Below, one piece after another: positions 46,966 through 57,450 of a stretch of 64,000 nt of DNA (the stretch's first letter is position 1; each line of letters opens with the position of its first letter). The DNA is taken from assembly GCA_910589415.1 (NCBI GenBank), contig OU342635.1:4650001-4714000 (forward strand), given 5' to 3'. The notes under the pieces were generated by a model. It was given only the letters and a program-made list of their open reading frames with translations, was not told where the DNA came from and did not search any database. Source of the DNA: Malachius bipustulatus (Eukaryota > Arthropoda > Insecta > Coleoptera > Melyridae). Position numbers and translations under genes: made by a program.

Positions 46966-47170
46966 TAACTCTAAAAACGCAGTTCGAATCCTGGTCACGG
47001 CACCAATGTGCCTCATCCCTCTGTTTAATATATAAGTCCTGATTAAAATAATAATAAAAATAGCTGTCCAGAGAAGGATATTCCGTATACTAACCCACAA
47101 TCAAATCCTGGTCACGGCACCAATAAAACCAACAAACCTCTTCATTTTTGAGTTCTAATTAAAATAAGTT
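46966..47170 (+). repeat. tRNA-like SINE tail, two tandem copies
   Basis: gttcgaatcctggtcacggcacca (46986-47009) has a B-box (GTTCGAATCC) and looks like a tRNA T-arm plus acceptor strand with CCA. A second copy, aatcctggtcacggcaccaat, lies about 112 bases on (47105-47125). Each is followed by a 'tcctgattaaaata' / 'ttctaattaaaata' tail. The 5' half with the A-box is not recognisable, so this is a SINE relic rather than a tRNA gene. Confidence 0.45.
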
Positions 47171-47322
47171 GAGTTACGCTAGATCTGATAAACTCAATAT
47201 TAAGTTCTTACATAATAATAATATTTCAGTTAGTTTATTATTAATTACGAGTATAGCAGCTATTAACTCGTTTTTCAAAAAGAAAAAACTTTAAAATCTA
47301 AGTTTGTTTTTTAGAGCATTCC

Positions 47323-47468
47323 CGAAGTGTATTTATCTGCATACAAGAGAACAATGGAAAGGAAAGGTAGATATACTGCCTGAAGATGAAGCATTAATAT
47401 TCCCATACCATAACAATGGTACATCTACCATCTTTGATGGAAGATATAAAGCATTAAGCCACACATAA
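47323..47468 (+). CDS. Possible orphan terminal exon
   Basis: A good acceptor (gtttgttttttag, ending 47314) opens a frame of about 50 codons that includes KCIYLHTREQWKGKV and EDEALIFPYHNNG and ends in TAA at 47468. The composition looks coding, but I recognise no family and find no partner exon. It may be chance. Confidence 0.2.
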
Positions 47469-47869
47469 CTTTAGCGTTATCTTTGATGATAGGATATTAA
47501 GATAGGCGACTACATAATTCTTTACATGGATATTAGGCATGAACCATTGCTAACGGTATAGCTGGATGTGAATTTCTGGTAGTAATTTTACTTCGGCAGT
47601 TTTTAGTTTTAGGTATGTCTATTTTCTGTGACTTCCCGCAAAAAAAATTAACATTCGAAATACATTTCGGATTATCAATAAGATTCTTGCGTTAAATGAC
47701 CTTTAGTTAGGATGCGAAATAATTACTAAATTATAGTGCCATTAATACTATTATTGTGGTGCAATAATTTTCGAGTTCTCAGAGATGTAACATACACTCG
47801 ATAAGATGCACTTTTTGACAGATAATTGATTTAGTTCTACTTCCGGTTTTTTCGGAAGAGAGGCCAACT

Positions 47870-48180
47870 TTTAATTTTTAAATGGGACACCTGTATTTTA
47901 ATCAATTTTCAGGAAAGAGTTGGAGTTTAAATTGGACAGTTTTTATGAGCTACAAGCAATTGAAAGTCGCTTTTTTCAAACTAGAAAGCAATTTGCATCA
48001 AAAACGGCTCAAGATCGCTGTGTACATTAGAGTGAGAAAGATGATTGCTATTCCAGATATTCCTAAATACGAATTAAATTTTTTCTTTTTTGACGTTTTC
48101 AAAAATCCTATAAGGCAATTTTTGTCGCAGTTTAGTCTATCAATGGCGGCTTTTCAGATGCAGTAGTGAGTGAAGTGCCC
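47870..48180. mobile_element. Fragment of a foldback relative
   Basis: The blocks 'aaatgggacacctgtat', 'tgagctacaagcaattgaaagtcg' and 'aaacggctcaagatcgctgtgtacat' resemble the arms of the elements at 7872 and 27034 (gagttataaacaa-tggaaat; aacgggtcaagatatcggg). Confidence 0.45.
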
Positions 48181-48184
48181 AATT

Positions 48185-48965
48185 GAACTGTTTAAAAAAA
48201 AAATGTTTTTTGAAATTCTGCAAGCTTTTTTTTTTGCTCCGATTAGCTCCATTTTTTTTTCAAAGTCCGGTCAGGTCTAATTTTTTTTCTAAGGTCTGAT
48301 TTTTTTCTTAGATCCGGTTACAATTTTTTTTGCAAGATCCAGTTTTACAAGGTCTTGTAAACTTGAATTTTTTTAATCAGCTCAAAAATTGCGGATTTTT
48401 CGAGAATTTTGAAAATGCAACTAAAAAATAATATTTATTTTGATGGCCGGTTTGACAATGTCCGGATTTTTCAAAAAATCGAGTTTACCAGATTTTCTAA
48501 AAATCAAATTTTCAAGCTGACCAGGCTTTGTTAAACCAGATCTTGCAAAAAAATCGAGCTGACCGGATTTTCCAAAAATCAAATTTTGGAGCTGACCGTA
48601 ATTTGGCAAAAAAATCGAGCTGACCGGTATTGCAAAAAAAAAAGAGCTGATCGGGCTCTGCAAAAAAATATTCAAAAAATCATTTGGATCTAACCGGTCT
48701 TTGAAAAAATCGAATTTTAGAGAAATCCTGACTTTGTCCGGATCCTAACCGGATCTTACAAATAAAAAATTTTGAGCTGGCCGGATTTTTCCAAAAATCA
48801 ATTTTTAGATCGGACCAGACTTTGTAAAAAAAATCGAGCTGACCGGATTTTGCATAATAATACTTAGAGCTGACCGGACTCTGCAAAAAAATTACTTAGA
48901 GCTGACCGGACTTTGCAAAAATCGATTTTTCGAGCTATCTTCACCTTGCAAAAAAAGTAAGCTGA
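48185..48965. repeat. Inverted minisatellite, 'gagctgaccggattttgcaaaaaa' unit
   Basis: From about 48425 to 48965 the unit gagctgaccgga-ttttgcaaaaaaatc recurs about ten times with variable length. From 48185 to about 48400 it runs in the opposite direction (ttttgcaagatccagtt, caaagtccggtcaggtct). The flanks also mirror each other loosely (48140 'atggcggcttttcag' with 49010 'aaccagccgccactga'), so the whole is one foldback. Confidence 0.8.
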
Positions 48966-49047
48966 CGGACCTTGTTCTGTGAAGAAGCTACACTTCATCA
49001 ACTGCAATCAACCAGCCGCCACTGAGTACTATTATTTGATGTGCAGA

Positions 49048-49250
49048 ACAGGGAATCACTGGTTTACAAACAAAATATTATATGGGAACCCGCCATCTTG
49101 AATTTTATGTTTTTGTTGCAATTTGTACGCTTATTTTTTATTTCTCGACGAAAAAGGTAGATTACAAATTTGTAGTATTTCCAATATAATATTCAAGATG
49201 GTGGAAGGCTCCCATACAAAATTTTGTTGTAAAACTGTGATTCCATGTTC
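49048..49250. mobile_element. Small foldback MITE
   Basis: ggaatcactggtttacaaac...atatgggaacccgccatcttgaat mirrors 'attcaagatggtggaaggctcccatac...aactgtgattcc' across a 75-bp centre. The arms are about 60 bp. Confidence 0.8.
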
Positions 49251-51819
49251 TATAAGTCGAGTAGAGCTGAACTGCGCCAAAAAATGTCTTATAGGATTTT
49301 TTTGCTTCCTCTAATCTAATTTAATCTAAAATGATTGGACTATTCTAGAAATTTTGATTAAGAAAAAAATCACAGCTGACCATGCAATCGATTCTCGAAA
49401 CAATTTTTGCATAATGCTTGACTTCTTTTCTGCAGCAGTAGGTATATGACAACGATTATTTTGATTGCTTTCAAAAATTGACAATCTTGGCAGGCGAAAG
49501 GATCACAGGTGTTTGGATCACACGAGAGGGTGGGGATCGGCTTTGTTACACTTTTGATGATGGTTTACTTGAACTTTTTTTCATGATGGTTCTTCATGCT
49601 GCGGATTGATTTAATGGTAATAAAAGTGCATGTTATATTCAGAAAAACCGGATTATTTTAACTGATCGGATTACTTACCCACAAGTTCGCCAATGTAAGG
49701 TTGGCATTCGACTTACCAATAAACCACATAATGACCTCTTTCTCAACATAGTATGACCATAGATAAAACTCTTTACTAAGAGAAAAACTATACATATATG
49801 CATATGTAGGTACGAGATCAAGAAATCGAGAAAAGAAAGCTAATCTGTCAAGGTTTATGCACATTGTGACATATAGGTTTAATAGTTTTTGAGTCTCTTC
49901 ATTTTGTAATATGAATTGCATGTCAAAGTCGTAATGTATAAATATGAAAGTGTCAGAATAGTTTCGGAGTAGTCAGAATACTCATTTTTTTATTGAAAAG
50001 GTATATGCACTGCTGGGTAATCCCTATGACGCTCTGAGAGCGGTGCATGAGCGGATATATCAATTCACGTAGACTTTGAATCGTTGCAGGTTTTATTCCT
50101 CAGGAAACACTGCTCTCTTTGGAAAAATATTCCAAAGGGATGGGGTTCTATGCATGAAAGAAGTCTGAAATAAGGTAGTGCGAGGTGTAAAGAGTTGTAC
50201 CTGATAGGGATGAGCTACTGCGGCTCGACGTGTAGGTATATCTGTTTGACCTCGTTCTAGGGCCACGTCTTTTGAACACTTCCCAATAGAGCTTTCACCG
50301 TGATAGTAGCATCGTTCTAGACTATTCTAGGAAATATACAAGTAATGTCGCCATAATAATGATATCAGATAATTCTTGAGATTACTCAAGAGCTTTTTTG
50401 TGAGGTTGCTTTTATACGAAACACGATAGCACCTGCGATTAGTTATTTGTGAAGTGAACGATTTTTACTAAATTTGAAACCTGATGCCGATTGTCGAGTG
50501 TGAGAAATTAAAATAATCAGACTTTGATGAAGTTGAGCTAAGGAAAGTAAAATTGTCAGAAAAATGTTGGAAGACGATAATAATAATTATTCTTTCAGCA
50601 GATTTGTGTAAAAATAAAAAAAATCCCAGCCGCAGCTGGTATAATCTGCACAAGTAGGATTGTCAGAGACAAATAACCGCAACCCGATGAATCCCAATTT
50701 AGATTTCCTGGAGATGTACTGCAAGAAGTTGCTCTTGATTGTACATGAAAGTGATTTATGATGTGTGCAGTTGGCAAGAAATGTCATGTAGTAAAATAGG
50801 TCCTCCAAGTATGCTATAGACGATGACGTTTGTCACCAGAGGTATCTCAAGCTATTAATGTGTGTGTACTGTAAAATATAATCACAGTTCTGGTCTGGTG
50901 GCAATGAGATGCAGCTTTTTTTTTTTGCTTTGTATTAGTAATGGCGTGCTAAAAATTTCATCCAGGTCCAGATACATTTATCATCGCACACTGCTGTTAT
51001 TATAGCAATTTTGTCGTTTTATTAAAGGCATTATTTGAGATTAAACACCTGCAGATTGCCACCAAAGCAATTATATCAATCCGCTCTTTCGACCTACAAA
51101 GTCTGACCTACAATCTTCATCGTGAATGGGCCGATGGAGACGCCGCGATCACACCCATGACAATGGGAAAGTCTTGCCCGGTCTGCGTCTCTGCAATCCT
51201 CGACTTACCGTAAATAATTTATATAATGGCCATTGAAATAATGATTCAGTGTTTCATGAGCAGACGCCACGCGAGATGAGTGGGTTTGGGCGGAAACAAA
51301 AGCATAAAATAATTTAAAACGCATTGTATAGTGGGCGAGAATCGTGCAAGACTCGATCGGATGAAGGTGCCATGCTATTATTTTACTCTTTTTCAGCGCT
51401 AACAAACAGGACTTCACCTTTCTTTAAATGCGAAAGAACATTTATTTTATGGTGCATGTTGCTAAAGCCAATTAGGTATTTTGTATTTGACCAATCAAGG
51501 CTACAATAATTTTAATGACACAGTACCAAACATGTCAATAAGAATAGAATGAATCATAGGTTTTATAGTCATTAGTCATAGTTTGCCATTCTAATCATAA
51601 GAGAACTTGTTTCAACTTAAATCGAGTTTTTGTATAAAAAATGGAACCCGCGATCTTAACAACAACTGTTGTAAGACATTCGTAATTAGACAGTCGTGTA
51701 ACTGCAACAGAAGTGGTGGAGTCACTGCCACGGCGCGTTTGCAAAACAGCTGAGCAGTATACTTCTGGAACATTCGGGGCGTAGTCAATGACCTTTTTCC
51801 CATATAATTTGGCACAAAC
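49251..51819. other. No gene seen
   Basis: No frame longer than about 85 codons and no recognised motif. A GC-richer patch lies at 51120-51205 without identifiable content. Confidence 0.4.
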
Positions 51820-52189
51820 GGTACTGATTTTTACAAAAATTTGGGCTTGGGTTCTTTTTACCCTCCCTCTACTTCAAAGTTGACCCTGTGCCTGGGTTGC
51901 TTTTACCCTGGGGGTTGGTGCCATCCCTTCTCGGGGATGAGGTTTTTTGAAAATTTGTTGTTGGAATTTTGACGTTTCATTGAAAATAATTCCGCGGGAA
52001 CCTATTCACTAATTCGGAAAGCCAAATAATACTTTTCGACTTAGGTACAACCAATAATAAAATAATCAGACGGTTTTTTGCGAATAACTCAAAAAGTAGG
52101 TATTTTATCGAAAAAATCATTCCCAGTAAAAATGTTGTTTATAAAAAAAAATGGTAGGTTTATGGTGTTTGTGGGCCCAATATACAAAC

Positions 52190-52790
52190 GGAGTCATATA
52201 GCTTGTTGGAGGTTGCTTCTTATTCGTCAAACGCCAAAATTGAAAGTTTCAATTACCAAAAAGTCACCAAAACAACAGTGCATTTTTCGGGGAAACCAAT
52301 GGAACCTTTTTTGAAATGCTTGAAAAAAAAACTTTGTTTTTGTTTTTTTTTTATAAAAGTCCCTAAAAACTAAGCGAGTTATGACGAAAATAATGTTGAT
52401 CTCTATTTTTCTTGTGTCAAAAAAATGTGAAAATCGCTCCCTAATTTCTACCCCAATTGATTGATGGGCTTTATTATGTCTCTAAATAGATGTATAATAG
52501 CTTGTTGAAGGTCGGTTCTTATTCATCAAACTTCAAAATTGAAAGTTTCAATTACCAAAAAGTCGCCAAAACAATAATGTTTTTTCCGGGGAAACCCATG
52601 AAACCTTTTTTGGAATGCTTGAAAATACCTTTATTTTTGTTTTTGTTATAAACGCCCCTAGAATAAAAACTAAGAGAGTTGTGACGAAAATAATGTTGGT
52701 CTCGATTTTTCTTGTGTCAAAAAAATGTGAAAATCGCCCCCTAATTTCCACACCAATTGATTGATGGGTTTATCATGCCTCTAATAGATG
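52190..52790. repeat. Direct duplication, about 300-bp unit, two copies
   Basis: 'gcttgttggaggttgcttcttattcgtcaaac' at 52201 and 'gcttgttgaaggtcggttcttattcatcaaac' at 52500 start two copies. They stay alike through 'gtttcaattaccaaaaagtc', 'aatgttgatctctatttttcttgtgtcaaaaaaatgtg' and 'ccaattgattgatggg'. Confidence 0.85.
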
Positions 52791-53029
52791 TAATAGATAT
52801 TTCGTTGTTTTGAATTTAACAACTTTTTGGCGTAAAACTGATTTGTCTCACATGACGTTGAAGTCGCTGTCAATTCCATTTTTTTAAACGGCTTGGGGGA
52901 GTCGTTTTGAAGGTTCATTTTAAATTTCAATTATCTGCACAAAAATTATGTTGCTTGTCAATTTGGACAGTCTTTGTGTCAGTGAGGACGGTTGAAAGCC
53001 CACCAATTCTTAAATTTTTATCCGAATAA

Positions 53030-53602
53030 GGGTAAAAACATAGTAGAACGACGAGGCTAGAGGCACAGCGACGAGGTAAGCGACGATATAAGCGACGATA
53101 CAGGAGACATGCACATAGTGAGGAGACAGAAGTTGCGATTTACTGCTTTGACTTTCCAAACTCAATTCAGTATGAACAATGTTCTTCGACAGTGAAAATG
53201 AAATTTTATTCGATAATGCCGCGCTTCGCGGGCTTATTATTATTGCAATGGGAAGTTTGGACAAAACTTATTCTGTACATCCTATTAATAAAGTACGCAA
53301 ACAGTTTGGACAGTACCATATATTATTTTCTGAGCTCAAGCAGCACCCAGGCCGATTTTTTGAATATTTGAGAATGGAAATTGCCAATACTTAAAAAGAA
53401 TACAGCTAGAACCGTCCAGTATCAACGCGATAATAAATCAAATTTTTATCTCGACGCGCATCGCCTCGCTTGTCTCGTCGCTCAGTACTGCGTCAACCTC
53501 TTCACTATGTTTGGCTTCATTACCATACACGATGAAATAAAAGCCACGTCGCTTACCTCGTCGCTGTGCCTCTAGCCTTGTCGTTCTACTATGTTTTTAC
53601 CC
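53030..53602. mobile_element. PIF/Harbinger element, 573 bp, with TAA target duplication
   Basis: The terminal repeat gggtaaaaacatagtagaac mirrors the right end exactly over this stretch and nearly so for about 75 bp. TAA flanks both sides (53027-53029, 53603-53605), the 3-bp target of this superfamily. The inside holds a transposase N-terminal piece (next entry). The repeat arms are rich in 'gacgag / cgacga' motifs. Confidence 0.9.
53179..53394 (+). pseudogene. Harbinger transposase N-terminal fragment
   Basis: The 71-codon frame contains VHPINKVRKQFGQYHILFSE followed by LKQHPGRFFEYLRM. This matches the 'WVHPxNxxRxxxGxFHxLxxELRxxxxRFxxYFRM' start of HARBI1-like nucleases. The catalytic DDE part is entirely deleted and the frame stops at 53392. 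It survives only as cargo of a non-autonomous element. Confidence 0.8.
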
Positions 53603-54100
53603 TAAGATCATCGGTGAAAAAAAACACTAAGTCCAATCCAATTTTACTACTTTTTGACGTAAAAGTGATTTGACAAATGTCAAAGATGACGTTGCAGTCG
53701 CTGTCAACTTCAAAATTTTGAGAAGCATCGTGAGGTCGTGTGAGACTTCATTGTAAAGGTTTTTCAATTATCTACACAACAATTGTGTTCATTTTCAATT
53801 TTGATAATCTCTTTGCCGACAATGTTTATAGTACCCTTACCCCCGCACCCTCTAGAGCCGACTAGTCAAAATTTAACATTTTAACGACATTTTTTAATTA
53901 TTAACTATTCTAGGGGGTCGTTTTTAGGAACGAACTGTTTAATTATTAATCGTAAATTATGTCTCTTAATGTATCTTTACGCGCGAATCTACAATTCAAT
54001 TTTTATTCGAATAGGGGTAGTTTTCACCCCCTGCACAGGCTCAACTTTGAAGTAGAAGGTACGTTGAACGTAAATCCAAATTTCGGTGATGTTGGGCAAA

Positions 54101-55600
54101 ATTATATACAATATCGCCGTATTTTACCTTCAATGACTGGATGAGTGGATGACTATTTGATTGAAGCCGCCCACTTTTGAGCACATAATATTACCGGTTA
54201 CCTGTAAATTAATTATTTTACCCCGATCCGGATATTATCATTAATAAATTGGTTTGACTTGAAGTTTTTTCGACATAATTTGGAAGCGGTTTACCTGGAG
54301 ACCTAATAAAGATTAGCTCTGTTTAGAGAATGATGATGTTTTTTTTTTAATTAACCTGCTTCGGAAGGAAGTTTCTTACTTTGAATAAGAGAAATATGCC
54401 GTAATTTCAGATCATAAGATGCTAATTAACCTAACCTGCTCAATAGAGCTTACAAGATCCTATCGGATTCCATGCCGTTATTATAATAAGATGTAGAATT
54501 TCGTGCCGGTTGCGCTCCACTAAAAATAATTTTCTGCGAGAGACTTGCTAAAGTTCTATAAAGTAGTATAAAGCCGTCTTATTTTGCAGCTAAGACTTTC
54601 ATCGATTGATTGATTACTTACTCAATTTTCCTTTGAATTACTTTCCGTTACACCGAATCCTTTGAAACGTCTTGAAACGATCATGTTTTTTTTTTCATTG
54701 ATTTGCGGAGGCAGTATAATGTAGATCTTGTGAGCAAGCAAAGTATGCATGAATAGGTTCTTTAAACTAAAAATTGAAAACATAAAGTTCATGATTTATT
54801 TCTTATTTAATCCCGGTAAGCTATTTTTTCACACAAATTTATTACATCGAGTTCAAAGAAATTCTGCGCTTAGATCTAAGTAGGTATGTAAATAAACTTC
54901 GTTGCCGAGAGTCGTTAATTATTTTCGCCTTACGTGTATTTTAATTATTATTGTACACTTCTTGATTAAAAGCCAATTTAATCCCATACCATGCTTGATT
55001 ACCTACTTAAAGTTATTGATTTTTAAGAAAAATCAAATGACACTAATTGATTAGGTATAAATAAAACATTTGAACGGGTTAGTTGTCTTTTTTTATTAAC
55101 CCTGGTATTATAGTTTTTGGTGGCATACTTCGCGATTAAGAGTTCACTAAAAATTTAAACCGTAACTTCATCGTGAATTGAAAAATAAAAACCTACCGTA
55201 TAAAAAAAAAAAATTTTAAACATTTTTTTCTCTGAAGTATACATGTTATTCCATATACAATAAGAAAGTATAGCACTTTCAATTTACTATGTATCATCAC
55301 TATATTGAAAAGAATCAACTTTCTCCCCTCTTGAGAGGAGTCATACTCGGAAAAATCCTGACTATCAATTATTTCTTGTACAAAAACAGTATAGTTTTCC
55401 ATTTGAAAGAAATATGACCATCATAGTTGGGGGAGGGTGAAGGGAAGCGGTAGGGATAACAATTCAAAATGAGGCCCAACAAAGATGAGCATACACACAG
55501 CATAAGTTTTTCCAGGACTTATCCACGTTTGTCCGCCCGAAATTTTCATTTTTCCACCTTCCAAAAAACGTCTCGACCAAACTAACATAATTGACAGCAT
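54101..55600. other. No gene seen
   Basis: AT-rich DNA with a poly-A run at 55202-55212; no exon is recognised. Confidence 0.4.
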
Positions 55601-55609
55601 CGGCGCCAA

Positions 55610-56520
55610 ATGCGAATTTTTATGAAATGCATGCAAACGACATTCATTTGTCCAACCAAAATTTACGTTTTTCCACCCTCCAAAAAATTATTACGACCAA
55701 ACGACAAAAAAAAAAAAAAAATTGACAGCATCAGCACCAAATGCAATTTTTTATAAAATTCAAAAGCCATTCGTTTGTCTACGATTTTTCCATATTTATC
55801 CAATAAAAATTTGTGTTTGTCCCACCTTCTAAGATAAAACTATGGCCAAAATTAGAAAAACTGTTACAGCAGAGCACCAAATGTGAATATTTATAAAATT
55901 CAAAATGCATTCGTTTGTCCACGATTTTTATCCACGTTTGTCCAACCAAAATTTTCGTTTTTCCTCCCTCCAAAAAAAAAGTTACGACCAATTTAACAAA
56001 ATTGACAGCATCGGCGCCTAATGCCAATTCTTATAAAATGATTTTTTGAACAAATGATTTCGTGGACAAACGACATTCCACAATTTGTTCACGGTTTTTC
56101 AACCAAAATTTTCGTTAGTACACTCCCCCCCTGGGAGAAAACGTATCACCAAATTGTAAACATTTACAGCAGCACCAAATGCAAATTTTTATAAAATTCA
56201 AACGGCAGTCATTTGTTCACCATTTGTCCATAATTTGGCCACGTTTCTCCAACCAATTTTCGTTTTTTCACCCCCTAAAATAAAAGTTACCAGCAACATT
56301 TAAACAATTGACTTCCATGAACAAATTTCATTATTTTCAAACAGTATTCGTGTGTCCATGATTTGTCCACGTTTGTGGAACCAAAAAAATTCGCCGTAAC
56401 TTTTTTGAACGGTGGACAAACAAAAATTATGGTTGGACAAATCGTGCATGGAAAAACGAAAGCCGTTTGCATTTTATAAAAATTCGCACTGAGGGGTGCC
56501 AACTTCACTGAACTCCTATT
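55610..56520. repeat. Array of 'cattcgtttgtccac' units, second locus
   Basis: Units of about 130-170 bp repeat 'acagca(t)c(a/g)gcaccaaatgcaattttta taaaattcaaa', 'cattcgtttgtccacgattt' and 'ccaaccaaaattttcgtttttcc' at about 55620, 55745, 55885, 56030 and 56180. The direction flips near 56340. The right end (ggggtgccaacttcactgaactcc) matches that of the 40195-41630 element. Here the left end is missing. Confidence 0.8.
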
Positions 56521-56599
56521 GGTATATAAATTTTCTGAAAAGATCGCTAATCCCAAACACAGACCTGCATAATGGTGTTGGAATGAGTTGACAGGGCGA

Positions 56600-57450
56600 T
56601 TCATGATGAGGACAGGTAAGGGATATCGAGGCAAGTCCAAATATATGACCAAACTTTTTTTTTGCTAACGGGTACGAAGATACAGAGTGTTTTCTAAGGT
56701 TGGTCATAAATTTTAAACGGTGATATATTTAGCCTGACAATGGGGACACTTCACTCAATTGTTGGCATGCGTTTTGGCTACCTGGAGCGTATCCTATGGC
56801 GCAAGCCGAATCCACCGTGCATTTTTTATTTTTTTTATTGTTTTATTATTTTTCATCAATCCTTTCACTAGATTTAGTGATCGAAATTGTGCTGTGTGTT
56901 AGTAAGATACATTGTACTGAAGAGTTCCAATTAGGACGAAACAGGTGTCTGCAATTTCAAACTCTAATTCACAAGGAGGCATCAATGAATGGCGATATCT
57001 TTGCAACGATTTGATGAAACCCAAAAAAAATTGCAGGATCACTCTTCTATAGAGACACTTCAAGATGACCTGCATATTGAAAATCCAGGACCGGACCATC
57101 TTGAAAAAAAAAATAGTTTGCACTTTTTTGACAGAAAAATCGATTCTACTTTCCGAATCCAAAGCCATTTTTTCCGAAAGTCGATCGAAAAATGAGCGTT
57201 TCTGTCAAAAAAGTACAACTCGTTTCTTTTCAAGTACGGTCCTGTATTTTCAATTTGCCGATAGGTTATCTTGAAGTGCCTTGGTAGAAGAGTCTCCTGA
57301 TAATTTTGTTGGATCGTTGCAATGAGATCGCCGTTTAAAATTTATACCAAAACGTAGAAAACTTCGTATCTTCGTACTTGTTGGCAGAATTTTTTTTTTC
57401 ATAGATTTAGACTTGCCTCTGATATCCCCTACCTGGTGTTTAACTACGTG
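56600..57450. mobile_element. Foldback element 8
   Basis: The outer arms 'acaggtaagggatatcgaggcaagtc' (56612) and 'gacttgcctctgatatcccctacctg' (57410-57436) mirror each other. So do the inner arms around 56988-57140 and 57205-57340 (gcgatatctttgcaacgat / atcgttgcaatgagatcgc; caggaccggaccatcttg / caagtacggtcctg). A block at 56735-56985 has no partner and looks like an insertion in the left arm. Confidence 0.8.

Larger units (their letters stand above)
52835..53830. repeat. Pair of direct repeats flanking the Harbinger element
   Basis: 52835-53010 and 53641-53830 share the order 'tttttggcgtaaaactgattt', 'gacgttgaagtcgctgtcaa', 'tcaattatctgcacaa', 'cagtctttgtgtcagtgagg'. A third partial relative is in the phosphatase intron (31640-31990). 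Confidence 0.7.
51820..54100. mobile_element. Outer palindromic element enclosing repeats and a Harbinger copy
   Basis: The block 'ctctacttcaaagttgaccctgtgcctggg' (about 51876-51905) is mirrored by 'ccctgcacaggctcaactttgaagtagaag' (about 54030-54059), with looser homology around both. Between them lie the tandem duplication at 52190-52790 and the Harbinger element at 53030-53602. Limits are approximate. Confidence 0.5.

Noticed and set aside
46986..47009. tRNA gene
   Set aside because: Only the T-arm and 3' acceptor side are present; no D-arm, anticodon arm or A-box can be folded upstream.
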